Source of the DNA: Thiobacillus sp.
GTDB taxonomy: Bacteria > Pseudomonadota > Gammaproteobacteria > Burkholderiales > Thiobacillaceae
NCBI RefSeq assembly: GCF_024708915.1
Contig: NZ_JANJXQ010000061.1
Location: 1-5,219 of the forward strand
DNA: 5,219 bases
Reading direction: 5' to 3'
Shown: in pieces, positions 1 through 5,219 of the stretch
Layout of the letters: every line of letters begins with the position of its first letter
How positions within the stretch are numbered: the first letter of the stretch is position 1
Notes under the pieces: generated by a model
Seen by the model: only the letters and a program-made list of their open reading frames with translations
What the model was told of the DNA's origin: nothing
The model's database searches: none
Program-made: the position numbers and the translations under genes

Positions 1-233
1 ACGAACCGGGCATCTTCGACATGATCCTCGACTCGTTGCTGAGTCCGCACGACCCCTGGATGGTGCTGGCGGATTTCCGCAGCTATGTCGATGCGCAGGA
101 AAGGGTGGCGCAGGCCTGGCAGGATCAGGAACGCTGGACGCGCATGAGTATCCTCAATACCGTATCGAGCGGATTCTTTTCGACCGATCGCACCATGCGC
201 GAATACAACGACGAGATCTGGAGGCTGAAATAG
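1..233 (+). CDS. glgP: Glycogen/starch phosphorylase, C-terminal end (partial, 5' end outside window)
   Basis: The last 76 codons (frame starting at base 3, TAG stop at 231-233) match the C-terminus of glycogen/starch/maltodextrin phosphorylase. This cytoplasmic PLP enzyme releases glucose-1-phosphate from the ends of alpha-1,4-glucans. Visible family signatures are DPWMVLADFRSYVDAQERV, then ERWTRMSILN, then GFFSTDRTMREYNDEIW; the segment ending in EIW is the usual terminal helix of the family. The catalytic centre and the PLP lysine lie upstream of the window and cannot be checked. The protein ends four or so residues after EIW, so it is not truncated at the 3' side. The next gene on this strand starts about 250 bases later and is probably a separate unit. 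The family call is secure; the choice between glycogen and maltodextrin phosphorylase (glgP or malP) cannot be made from this piece. Confidence 0.93.
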   Translation, partial: EPGIFDMILDSLLSPHDPWMVLADFRSYVDAQERVAQAWQDQERWTRMSILNTVSSGFFSTDRTMREYNDEIWRLK

Positions 234-294
234 GCCGTATGCCCGCCGTGCGGAACAGCCGCTCCGCTTGCGGCTTGATCGAATCGCATCATGT

Positions 295-330
295 CGAAGC
301 CGGCCGTAGCAGCCCGCATCGCCGGCTTCG
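295..330. repeat. Perfect 10-bp inverted repeat (possible hairpin after glgP)
   Basis: CGAAGCCGGC at 295-304 is exactly complementary to GCCGGCTTCG at 321-330, leaving a 16-nt loop. It lies 62 bases after the glgP stop and just before the proposed promoter at 336-365. There is no T run on either side, so it is not a standard intrinsic terminator. It could be a weak or Rho-assisted terminator, a 3'-end stabilising hairpin for the glgP mRNA, or an incidental GC-rich repeat. A smaller 6-bp stem (257-262 with 270-275) sits between it and the glgP stop. Confidence 0.45.
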
Positions 331-335
331 CGCCC

Positions 336-365
336 TTGGTCGGCCAACCCAAACTGGGGCATAAT
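336..365 (+). promoter_or_regulatory. Candidate sigma-70 promoter for the exported-protein gene
   Basis: TTGGTC (336-341; 3 of 6 match to the -35 consensus) and CATAAT (360-365; 5 of 6 match to the -10 consensus) are 18 bases apart. Transcription would start near 372 and give a leader of about 115 nt before the GTG start at 487. It is the best -10-like hexamer I see in the 234-486 gap, and a promoter is expected there because the upstream gene ends at 233. The -35 box is weak, so this is a candidate only. Confidence 0.35.
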
Positions 366-473
366 CAACCCGTCTCCGGCCGATTGTTTCCCAGGTATTG
401 AAACCGTGACCGACCCCGCATTTCCCCGCTTGCTTTCCCCCACGTAACCGAGTCGTCGACTGATTGTTTGAAT

Positions 474-478
474 GAGGA
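474..478 (+). promoter_or_regulatory. Ribosome binding site that decides a GTG start
   Basis: GAGGA at 474-478 is 8 bases upstream of the GTG at 487, which is ideal spacing. The in-frame ATG at 472 overlaps this motif and has no purine-rich sequence upstream. The in-frame ATG at 499 has only CTCTGGA directly against it. The site therefore favours GTG 487 as the start. Confidence 0.6.
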
Positions 479-486
479 ATTTGACC

Positions 487-1200
487 GTGATCTCTGGAAT
501 GAAGACGAAATTCTTTTTCTTGATTGGAGCCATTGCCCTGGTTTCTTCCGGGGCGGCGCAGGCTGCATTGACCACCGAGGAACTGACCCGGCTGAAGACG
601 TCCGGCCTTGGCGAGGATGTCATCCGCTTCATGGTTGAAAACGATTACGGCAACGTCGACAGGGTGGTGCGGCTCAAGGAGGCGGGTTTTGCCGACGAGA
701 CGGTATCGTCGGTCATCAGGAACGACCTCAAGGCAGGAGGGGAAGCGAAGCTGCCGGCGCCCCAGCCGAAGAAAGTCGAGCAGGCTCAGCCCGTAGCCGA
801 GCCGGTAGCCGAAGCGGCAGCGACCATGCAGACTTCGGCAAAGGTGAGGATCGAGCAGTACTGGGTGCATGGAGAACCGGTCGTTCAGAATAGCCAGGAC
901 ATTCAAAACGCCACGATTTCGGTATTGCAGGACCGGCGCTTGAAGATCGAATGGGACGACAAGGGTTCGACCCCGGGCAGATTCTTCCGCGGCAAGCCAT
1001 TTGCCAGCCCATTCTATTGGGATTTGGACAAGAGCGATGGCTTGTACAGCGTGAACCCGAAGGACAACTCATTCGTCCTGAGAACGGGGTACTCGCATCG
1101 GGGCCAGCCCACTGCAGGAAAATCTCACTACTGGGTCGTGCATTTGACCCCCCAAAGCCCTGATTTGGCGAAGAAAATCCGGGAATTGTTGGCGGAATAA
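487..1200 (+). CDS. Exported protein of unknown function with two helical repeats
   Basis: I do not recognise this family. From the GTG at 487 the protein has about 237 residues. A start at ATG 472 would add five residues and one at ATG 499 would remove four; none of these changes the export signal. The N-terminus is a classical Sec signal peptide: MKTK, a hydrophobic stretch FFFLIGAIALVSSG, and a signal peptidase I site after AQA (residue 26). No lipobox cysteine is visible, so a soluble periplasmic or secreted protein is expected. Residues about 32-53 and 59-80 form a tandem repeat (RLKTSGLGEDVIRFMVEND and RLKEAGFADETVSSVIRND, 27 residues apart), probably helix-turn-helix hairpins. A Pro/Ala/Val/Glu-rich linker (about 85-115) follows, then a domain rich in Trp, Tyr and Phe (about 118-237) with RIEQYWVHGEP, PFYWDLDKSDGLYSV and KSHYWVVHLTP. 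It appears to be monocistronic, ending before the terminator at 1381-1407. Composition and codon use do not look foreign. Confidence 0.85.
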   Translation: MISGMKTKFFFLIGAIALVSSGAAQAALTTEELTRLKTSGLGEDVIRFMVENDYGNVDRVVRLKEAGFADETVSSVIRNDLKAGGEAKLPAPQPKKVEQAQPVAEPVAEAAATMQTSAKVRIEQYWVHGEPVVQNSQDIQNATISVLQDRRLKIEWDDKGSTPGRFFRGKPFASPFYWDLDKSDGLYSVNPKDNSFVLRTGYSHRGQPTAGKSHYWVVHLTPQSPDLAKKIRELLAE

Positions 1201-1380
1201 GTCGAACGGGCCGACTCTCCACGGCGTATCCCGCCGGCTGATGCGAATCAGCCCGGTTTGATCGAGACCGTTCAATTCCATTGCAGGCCCGCACTCGCGG
1301 CCGGCACCGTCAAGGAAGTCGTGGCGTTGCTGCCGCAGGAGCCCGCACGTGGCTGCTGCAACGCCTGAATCAATGCCAAC

Positions 1381-1407
1381 AAAAAAGCCGGAGATCCCGG
1401 CTTTTTT
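1381..1407. terminator. Bidirectional intrinsic terminator between converging units
   Basis: AAAAAAGCCGG (1381-1391) pairs exactly with CCGGCTTTTTT (1397-1407) around a 5-nt loop, AGATC. Because the stem is flanked by A on one side and T on the other, each strand reads as a GC hairpin followed by a U run. It lies 20 bases after the panD stop (minus strand) and 180 bases after the stop of the exported-protein gene (plus strand), so it can end both convergent transcripts. Bases 1201-1380 before it contain no gene I can support. Confidence 0.93.
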
Positions 1408-1426
1408 GCTGGCTGGGCGTTGTGGC

Positions 1427-1807
1427 CTACGCCGCCTGTACCGGGATCGCCTGGCGGGTGTCCAGGATGCGGTTGTCCGCGTCGACGTACACCAGTTCCG
1501 GCGCGTAGCGCGCCAGTTCCAGTTCGTTGTAGGCCGAGTAGGTGGCGATGATGACGAGGTCGCCCGGATTGGCCTTGTGCGCGGCCGCGCCGTTCACCGA
1601 AATGATGCCGGAATCGCGCGCGGCGCGGATGGCATAGGTGGTGAAGCGCTCACCGTTGGTGACGTTGTAGATCTGGATCTGCTCGTATTCGTGGATGTTG
1701 GCCGCGTCCAGCAGGGTCTCGTCGATCGCGCACGAGCCTTCGTAATGCAGCTCGGAATGCGTGACGGTAGCCCGGTGCAGCTTGGACTTGAGCATCGTTC
1801 TTTGCAT
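1427..1807 (-). CDS. panD: Aspartate 1-decarboxylase (pyruvoyl enzyme)
   Basis: PanD converts L-aspartate to beta-alanine and CO2, supplying one half of pantothenate. The protein has 126 residues, the same length as the E. coli enzyme. It starts [20 protein letters not shown] and contains the self-cleavage site HYEGSCAID, where Gly24-Ser25 is the bond cut to form the beta chain and the pyruvoyl-bearing alpha chain. The residues known to matter in the family are present: Lys9, Arg54 (NGERF), Tyr58 (TTYAI) and Asn72 in the motif [10 protein letters not shown]. The start is supported by GAGGG seven bases upstream and by alignment to the usual N-terminus. It is the last gene of the minus-strand cluster, 57 bases after panC, and is followed at 20 bases by a terminator. 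The PanM/PanZ maturation factor of enterobacteria is not seen here; many PanD proteins self-process without it. Confidence 0.98.
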   Translation of the reverse strand: MQRTMLKSKLHRATVTHSELHYEGSCAIDETLLDAANIHEYEQIQIYNVTNGERFTTYAIRAARDSGIISVNGAAAHKANPGDLVIIATYSAYNELELARYAPELVYVDADNRILDTRQAIPVQAA

Positions 1808-1814
1808 GACGGTG

Positions 1815-1819
1815 CCCTC
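1815..1819 (-). promoter_or_regulatory. Ribosome binding site of panD
   Basis: On the minus strand GAGGG lies seven bases before the panD ATG (1805-1807). It is the only good Shine-Dalgarno sequence I find in front of a gene in the minus-strand cluster. folK, the kinase gene, panB and panC have no comparable site and probably depend on translational coupling. Confidence 0.7.
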
Positions 1820-1836
1820 AATAAGAAAGGGGTCAC

Positions 1837-1865
1837 ATTATACCCAAAGGGCACAAGTAAAACTT
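1837..1865 (-). promoter_or_regulatory. Candidate internal promoter for panD
   Basis: On the minus strand a perfect TATAAT (1837-1842) lies in the 57-nt gap between panC and panD. Transcription would start near 1830 and give a very short leader of about 23 nt containing the GAGGG site. The -35 region at 17-bp spacing (1860-1865, AAGTTT, touching the panC stop codon) is a poor match, and there is no extended -10 TG. The site may be a weak or activator-dependent promoter, or the TATAAT may be chance in an AT-rich gap. Confidence 0.4.
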
Positions 1866-2710
1866 CAGAGTGGATTGCCCAAGGCAATCTCGATGTTGTC
1901 GATCAGCCGGGTTTTCCCCAGTCGGGCTGCGCCCAGCACGGCCATGTGACGGCTGTCGACTGTCGGTGCCTGCAGGGTTGCGGCATCGCGCAGTTCGATG
2001 TAGTCGACGCGCCAGCCCGCCATGGCGAGGTGGCGCCGGGCGGTCGTGGCGAGTGCCGCGAAATCACGTTCGCCTGCCCGGACGGCGGCCGCGATGGCGG
2101 CGAGTTCGCGCTGCAGTTGCGGTGCCTGCATGCGCTCGGCTTCAGACAGGTAGCCGTTCCTTGAGCTCATCGCCAGCCCGTCGGCTTCGCGCAGGGTGTC
2201 GACGCCGACGATGTCGATCGGCAGGTTGAACTGGTTCACCAAATCCTGAATCACTCGCAGCTGCTGGAAATCCTTTTTGCCGAATACCGCCACGCGCGGC
2301 TGCACCAGGTTGAACAATTTCAGCACCACGGTCGCGACGCCGCTGAAATGGCCGGGGCGGAAGGCGCCGCAGAGATCGTTCGCCAGGCTGTCGGGCGGCT
2401 GCACGGTGAAGGTCTGCGGTACCGGGTATATCTCGGCGACATCGGGCGCGAACACGATATCGCAGCCGGCGGCAGCGAGCTTGTCGCTGTCGGCGGCAAG
2501 CGTGCGCGGATAGCGTTCGAAGTCCTCGCCGGCGCCGAACTGCAGCGGGTTGACGAAAATACTCGCGACCACCGGGCTGCCGTGCCGTTTCGCCTGTTCG
2601 ACCAGCGACAAGTGCCCCGCGTGCAGGTTGCCCATGGTCGGCACCAGCGCGGTGCCGGTTTCGCCGGCGAGCGCGGCGCGCAGTTCGGCGGCGGTATGAA
2701 AAACCTGCAT
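1865..2710 (-). CDS. panC: Pantothenate synthetase (pantoate--beta-alanine ligase)
   Basis: PanC condenses pantoate with beta-alanine using ATP, through a pantoyl-adenylate intermediate, to give pantothenate in the cytoplasm. The 281 residues fit the family (E. coli about 283). Signatures in order: PTMGNLHAGHLSL (24-36), whose H30-A-G-H33 is the HIGH-type nucleotide-binding motif of this cytidylyltransferase-like fold; FVNPLQFG followed by YPRT (52-70), for pantoate and beta-alanine binding; CGAFRPGHFSGVATVV (114-129); GKKDFQQL (144-151); and READGLAMSSRN (174-185), which holds the KMSKS-like loop. The start codon shares one base with the panB stop (TGATG at 2712-2708), and no Shine-Dalgarno sequence is visible, so translation is probably coupled to panB. 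All key motifs are intact. Confidence 0.98.
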   Translation of the reverse strand: MQVFHTAAELRAALAGETGTALVPTMGNLHAGHLSLVEQAKRHGSPVVASIFVNPLQFGAGEDFERYPRTLAADSDKLAAAGCDIVFAPDVAEIYPVPQTFTVQPPDSLANDLCGAFRPGHFSGVATVVLKLFNLVQPRVAVFGKKDFQQLRVIQDLVNQFNLPIDIVGVDTLREADGLAMSSRNGYLSEAERMQAPQLQRELAAIAAAVRAGERDFAALATTARRHLAMAGWRVDYIELRDAATLQAPTVDSRHMAVLGAARLGKTRLIDNIEIALGNPL

Positions 2711-3498
2711 CAGAACGCGTGTTCGGCGGCGGGGAAGCTGCCGTCCTTCACCGCGGCGACGTAAGCGCGCGCCGCCGCTTCGATGCCGTCGCTGCCGGCC
2801 AGAAAGTTCTTCGAGAATTTCGGCGCGCGCGGGTAGAGGCCCAGCATGTCGTACAGCACCAGCACCTGGCCGGAGCAGTCGGCTCCCGCGCCGATGCCGA
2901 TGGTCGGGATGGCGAGTGCGTCGGTGACGATTTTGGCCAGCGCGGCGGGCACCATTTCCAGCACGATCATCCCGGCGCCGGCGGCTTCCAGCGCGCGCGC
3001 GTCAGCGATCAGTTGCGCCGCGGCGGCGTCCTCGCGTCCCTGCACCCGGTAGCCGCCGAGCTGGTTGACCGACTGCGGCAGCAGACCGAGGTGCGCGCAT
3101 ACCGGAATGCCGCGCCGGGTGAGGAAGGCGACGGTGTCGACCATCACCGCGCCGCCTTCGAGCTTGACCATGTGCGCGCCCGCCGCCATCAGCCGTGCAC
3201 TGGCTGAAAACGCGTGTTCGGGCGATGGCTGGTAGCTGCCGAACGGCAGGTCGGCGACGATGTAGGCGCGCCCGCTGCCGGCGGCGACGCAGCGTGTGTG
3301 GTAGGTCATCTCGGCAAGTTTTACCGGCAGCGTCGAGGCGTGGCCCTGCACCACCATGCCGAGCGAGTCGCCGACCAGCAGCACCTCGACGCCGGCGGCA
3401 TCGAGCACGCGCGCGAAGCTGGCGTCGTAGCAGGTGAGTACGGCGATCTTTTCATCGTTGCCGTGCATGGTTTTGAGGGTGGAAAGCGTGATTGCCAT
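2710..3498 (-). CDS. panB: 3-methyl-2-oxobutanoate hydroxymethyltransferase (ketopantoate hydroxymethyltransferase)
   Basis: PanB transfers a hydroxymethyl group from 5,10-methylenetetrahydrofolate to 2-oxoisovalerate, forming ketopantoate; this is the committed step of pantothenate synthesis. The 262 residues match the family length (E. coli 264). Visible are LTCYDASFA (21-29), the metal- and substrate-binding segment [14 protein letters not shown] (40-53, with D44 and S45), VADLPFGSY (81-89, D83), VKLEGG (111-116, K112 and E114), [20 protein letters not shown] (136-155) and the catalytic-base glutamate E181 in IVLEMVP. The chosen ATG fits the family's short N-terminus, but no Shine-Dalgarno sequence precedes it. 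It starts 7 bases after the stop of the kinase gene, and its own stop overlaps the panC start by one base. Linkage to folK is meaningful because PanB needs a folate cofactor. Confidence 0.98.
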   Translation of the reverse strand: MAITLSTLKTMHGNDEKIAVLTCYDASFARVLDAAGVEVLLVGDSLGMVVQGHASTLPVKLAEMTYHTRCVAAGSGRAYIVADLPFGSYQPSPEHAFSASARLMAAGAHMVKLEGGAVMVDTVAFLTRRGIPVCAHLGLLPQSVNQLGGYRVQGREDAAAAQLIADARALEAAGAGMIVLEMVPAALAKIVTDALAIPTIGIGAGADCSGQVLVLYDMLGLYPRAPKFSKNFLAGSDGIEAAARAYVAAVKDGSFPAAEHAF

Positions 3499-3505
3499 AT
3501 TCGAT

Positions 3506-4147
3506 TTACGCTGCCCGGCTGAAAAATTCGCGCGGGCCGCGCATCTTGCTCATGCGTTCCAGCAGCAGCTCGAAATCGGCTTCGCTTTCCGCGAAATTGA
3601 GGTTGCTGGTGTTGACGATAAGCAGCGGCGCGTCTTCGTAGCGGTGGAAAAACTCACTGTAGCTGTTGGCCAGGCGCTGCAGGTAGCCCGCATCCATGCC
3701 GCGCTCGAAATCAAGGCCGCGGCGCTTGACGCGTTCGTGCAGCGCCTCGATCGGCGCCTGCAGGTAGATCACCAGGTCGGGCGTCGGCGCCTGCGGCGCA
3801 AGATCGGCGTAGACCTTCTGGTACAGCTCGAATTCGTCGTCGTCCAGGTTCAGGCGCGCGAACAGCATGTCCTTGTCGACCAGGAAATCCGACACCGTTC
3901 CAGCGCGGAACAGGTCGCCCTGCGCCAGGTCGCGCAGCTGACGTGTGCGGTCGAACAGGAAATGCAGCTGCGTTGGCAGCGCGTAGCGCTTCGGCTCCTG
4001 GTAGAAGCGCGGCAGGAAGGGATTGTCGTCGGCGTTTTCCAGCAGGATGTCGGCACCCAGGCGCTCGGCCAGCTTGCGGGCGAGGCTGGTCTTGCCGGCG
4101 CCGATCGGGCCTTCGACCACGACGTAGCGGTAACGGGACAGCGTCAT
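3506..4147 (-). CDS. Deoxynucleoside kinase (deoxyadenosine/deoxyguanosine kinase family)
   Basis: This 213-residue protein belongs to the dCK/dGK/TK2-type deoxynucleoside kinase family. These enzymes phosphorylate deoxynucleosides for salvage, using ATP, in the cytoplasm. Evidence: a P-loop [14 protein letters not shown] (10-23, K19); a glutamate and the family segment [13 protein letters not shown] (37-49); [11 protein letters not shown] (60-70); the core strand [10 protein letters not shown] (123-132); and the arginine-rich lid [13 protein letters not shown] (138-150). The segment in the place of the E/D-R-S motif of the animal and Bacillus enzymes reads [13 protein letters not shown] (85-97). 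The acidic residue (D87) is kept but Arg is replaced by Phe, which I believe is a variant common in proteobacterial members. The preferred base cannot be deduced. The gene overlaps folK by ATGA and ends 7 bases before panB, and this position between folK and panB is common in betaproteobacteria. No Shine-Dalgarno sequence is seen. Confidence 0.92.
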   Translation of the reverse strand: MTLSRYRYVVVEGPIGAGKTSLARKLAERLGADILLENADDNPFLPRFYQEPKRYALPTQLHFLFDRTRQLRDLAQGDLFRAGTVSDFLVDKDMLFARLNLDDDEFELYQKVYADLAPQAPTPDLVIYLQAPIEALHERVKRRGLDFERGMDAGYLQRLANSYSEFFHRYEDAPLLIVNTSNLNFAESEADFELLLERMSKMRGPREFFSRAA

Positions 4148-4650
4148 GCGTTGACCGTGGCAGTGGGAGGAGGAAGCCGGGTTACATTCTGGCCTGCGCA
4201 GCCGGCGAGCCAGTCGACGGCTCGGCCGCGACCGGGGATCGTCGTGTCGGGCGCGATTTCCAGCAGCGGCAGCAGTACGAAAGCCCGCTCGTGCATGCGC
4301 GGATGTGGCAGCGACAAGCCTGCTTCGTGAAAGTGGGCGCCGTTGTATAGCAGCAGGTCGAGATCGAGGGTGCGCGGGGCGTTGCGGAAACCGCGCTCGC
4401 GGCCGTGGCGGTGTTCAAGGTCGAGCAGCGCGGCAAGCAACGCGCGCGGCGCAAGGGCCGTCTCGACCTGCGCCACAGCGTTGATGAAATCGGGCTGGTC
4501 GACGTAGCCCACAGGCGCCGAGGCGTACAGGCTGGAACGCGCGACGAGGCGCGTGGCGGGCAGGCGGTCGAGCTCGGCCAGCGCGTATTCGACCTGCGCG
4601 GCCGGGTCGTTGAGATTGGCGCCGAGGCCAACGGTCGCCGTCACATTCAT
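4144..4650 (-). CDS. folK: 6-hydroxymethyl-7,8-dihydropterin pyrophosphokinase (HPPK)
   Basis: FolK transfers pyrophosphate from ATP to 6-hydroxymethyl-7,8-dihydropterin, the step before dihydropteroate synthase in folate synthesis. The 168 residues are close to the E. coli length (159). Family features: GLGANLND near the N-terminus (8-15), SSLYASAPVGYVDQPDFINA (39-58) for pterin and loop contacts, LDLEHRHGRER (76-86), the signature RTLDLDLLLY (93-102) with the two magnesium-binding aspartates D96 and D98, and LPHPRMHERAFVLLPL (114-129). The gene starts inside the pcnB stop codon (ATGA overlap, 4650-4647) and ends in an ATGA overlap with the kinase gene. The upstream bases hold only a weak, distant GAG, so translation is probably coupled to pcnB. 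It feeds the folate pool used by PanB two genes downstream. Confidence 0.98.
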   Translation of the reverse strand: MNVTATVGLGANLNDPAAQVEYALAELDRLPATRLVARSSLYASAPVGYVDQPDFINAVAQVETALAPRALLAALLDLEHRHGRERGFRNAPRTLDLDLLLYNGAHFHEAGLSLPHPRMHERAFVLLPLLEIAPDTTIPGRGRAVDWLAGCAGQNVTRLPPPTATVNA

Positions 4651-5219
4651 ACGGGCTGCGTCTCGGCGCCGGATTCGCCCGGCTTTCTGCGCTTGCGGCG
4701 GCGGCGCGGTTTGGGCGAGCTGTCGGCCAGCAGCATGGCGGCGCGTTCGTCCTCACCGACTTCCTGGAAGCGCGTCCACCATTCGCCGAGTTCGGCATCG
4801 ACCTCGCCGGATTCGGCGCGCAGCAGCAGGAAGTCGTAGGCGGCGCGGAAGCGCGGATGCTCCAGCAGGCGGTACGGGCGCTGGCCGCCGCGCTGCTCGA
4901 AACGCGGCTGCAGCGCCCAGATTTCCTTCATCATGCCGTCGTAGCGGCGCGGGATGGCGAGCTGGCCGCGCTGCGCGTCGAGCACTTCGTCCATCGCCAG
5001 GAACAGCGCGGGTTGCGGCTTTTCGCCGGCCGCTTCGAGCGCGCGCCAGCGCTGCAATACCTGCGGCCACAACAGGGTGCCGAACAGAAATGCCGGCGAG
5101 GCCGGCTTGTCCTGCGCGATACGTGCGTCGGTGGTTTTCAGCGCGGCGGTGATGAAGCGCTCGCCGGTAGGGTCGTCCAGTATCGTATCGAGCAGCGGCA
5201 GCATGCCGTGGTGCAGGCC
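4647..5219 (-). CDS. pcnB: Poly(A) polymerase I, C-terminal part (partial, 5' end outside window)
   Basis: The 190 visible residues match the C-terminal half of bacterial poly(A) polymerase PcnB. This enzyme adds 3' poly(A) tails to RNAs and so marks them for decay. Visible segments include the start of the view at GLHHGMLPLLD, then ALKTTDARIAQDKPASPAFL, FLFGTLLWPQVLQRW, a helical region around AIPRRYDGMMKEIWALQPRF, and RPYRLLEHPRFRAAYDFLLLRAESG. It ends in a strongly basic tail (PKPRRRRKRRKPGE), like the Arg/Lys-rich RNA-binding tail of E. coli PcnB. The nucleotidyltransferase head, with the GS and DxD catalytic motifs, is outside the window. The basic tail and the helical C-domain favour PcnB over CCA-adding tRNA nucleotidyltransferase. 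The TGA stop overlaps the folK start by four bases. The ATG at 5204 is internal; the frame stays open to the window edge. Confidence 0.94.
   Translation of the reverse strand, partial: GLHHGMLPLLDTILDDPTGERFITAALKTTDARIAQDKPASPAFLFGTLLWPQVLQRWRALEAAGEKPQPALFLAMDEVLDAQRGQLAIPRRYDGMMKEIWALQPRFEQRGGQRPYRLLEHPRFRAAYDFLLLRAESGEVDAELGEWWTRFQEVGEDERAAMLLADSSPKPRRRRKRRKPGESGAETQPV

Noticed and set aside
257..275. Small 6-bp stem shortly after the glgP stop as an intrinsic terminator.
   Set aside because: The stem is short and only two T residues follow it, so it does not meet the pattern of an intrinsic terminator.
382..469. Direct repeat GATTGTTT at 382-389 and 462-469 in the leader of the exported-protein gene.
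   Set aside because: Only eight bases match, and spacing of 80 bases has no obvious regulatory meaning; chance is a sufficient explanation.
289..906. Open frame of 205 codons on the minus strand opposite the exported-protein gene.
   Set aside because: It is antisense to a gene with a signal peptide and coherent protein character. Its own translation is Arg-rich with no recognisable motif and runs through the proposed promoter region.
1201..1368. In-frame open extension of 55 codons after the TAA of the exported-protein gene, ending at TGA 1366-1368; it could suggest stop read-through or a remnant of a longer C-terminus.
   Set aside because: A stop-free run of this length is not unusual in GC-rich DNA. 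The translated residues show no domain character, and TAA is a strong stop. No start with a ribosome binding site is seen in it.
1349..2164. Open frame of 271 codons on the plus strand across panD and panC.
   Set aside because: It is antisense to two firmly identified genes and crosses the terminator; it is a by-product of the GC-rich codon pattern.
3434..4330. Open frame of 298 codons on the plus strand across the kinase gene and the ends of folK and panB.
   Set aside because: All the sequence is explained by conserved minus-strand genes. The plus-strand translation has no family features.
4690..4720. Arg/Lys-rich stretch at the end of PcnB as a sign of frameshift or low-quality sequence.
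   Set aside because: A basic C-terminal tail is a known trait of poly(A) polymerase I, and the frame continues cleanly to the TGA that overlaps folK.

Overview
The window looks like chromosomal core sequence from a betaproteobacterium, probably of the Nitrosomonadales/Thiobacillus type. That placement is inferred from the high GC content, from protein similarity recalled by eye, and from the gene order pcnB-folK-deoxynucleoside kinase-panB-panC-panD. It was not tested by a database search. I see no mobile element, CRISPR array, tRNA or rRNA.

Left part, plus strand (1-1407): the 3' end of a glycogen phosphorylase gene (glgP, stop at 231-233) is followed by about 250 bases of non-coding DNA. 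This stretch holds a perfect 10-bp inverted repeat and a plausible sigma-70 promoter. It leads to a gene for an exported protein of about 237 residues that I do not recognise. That protein has a clear signal peptide, two tandem helical repeats of about 27 residues, a Pro/Ala/Val/Glu-rich linker and a C-terminal domain of unknown function. Its best start is the GTG at 487, which has a Shine-Dalgarno sequence. Bases 1201-1380 hold nothing I can support. A strong symmetric hairpin flanked by A and T runs (1381-1407) then serves as terminator for both converging transcription units.

Right part, minus strand (5219 down to 1427): a tightly packed cluster reads pcnB (C-terminal part) > folK > deoxynucleoside kinase > panB > panC > panD. 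Junctions are ATGA overlaps (pcnB/folK and folK/kinase), a 7-nt gap (kinase/panB), a one-base TGATG overlap (panB/panC) and a 57-nt gap (panC/panD). The last gap carries a perfect TATAAT and a good ribosome binding site, so panD may also be transcribed separately.

The cluster has a metabolic logic. FolK makes a folate precursor; PanB uses 5,10-methylenetetrahydrofolate to make ketopantoate; PanD makes beta-alanine; PanC joins beta-alanine to pantoate to give pantothenate. The ketopantoate reductase step (panE or ilvC) is not in this window. PcnB (RNA polyadenylation) and the deoxynucleoside kinase (nucleoside salvage) are conserved neighbours without an obvious pathway link. I found no convincing new multi-gene system. 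The least understood item is the exported repeat protein at 487-1200.
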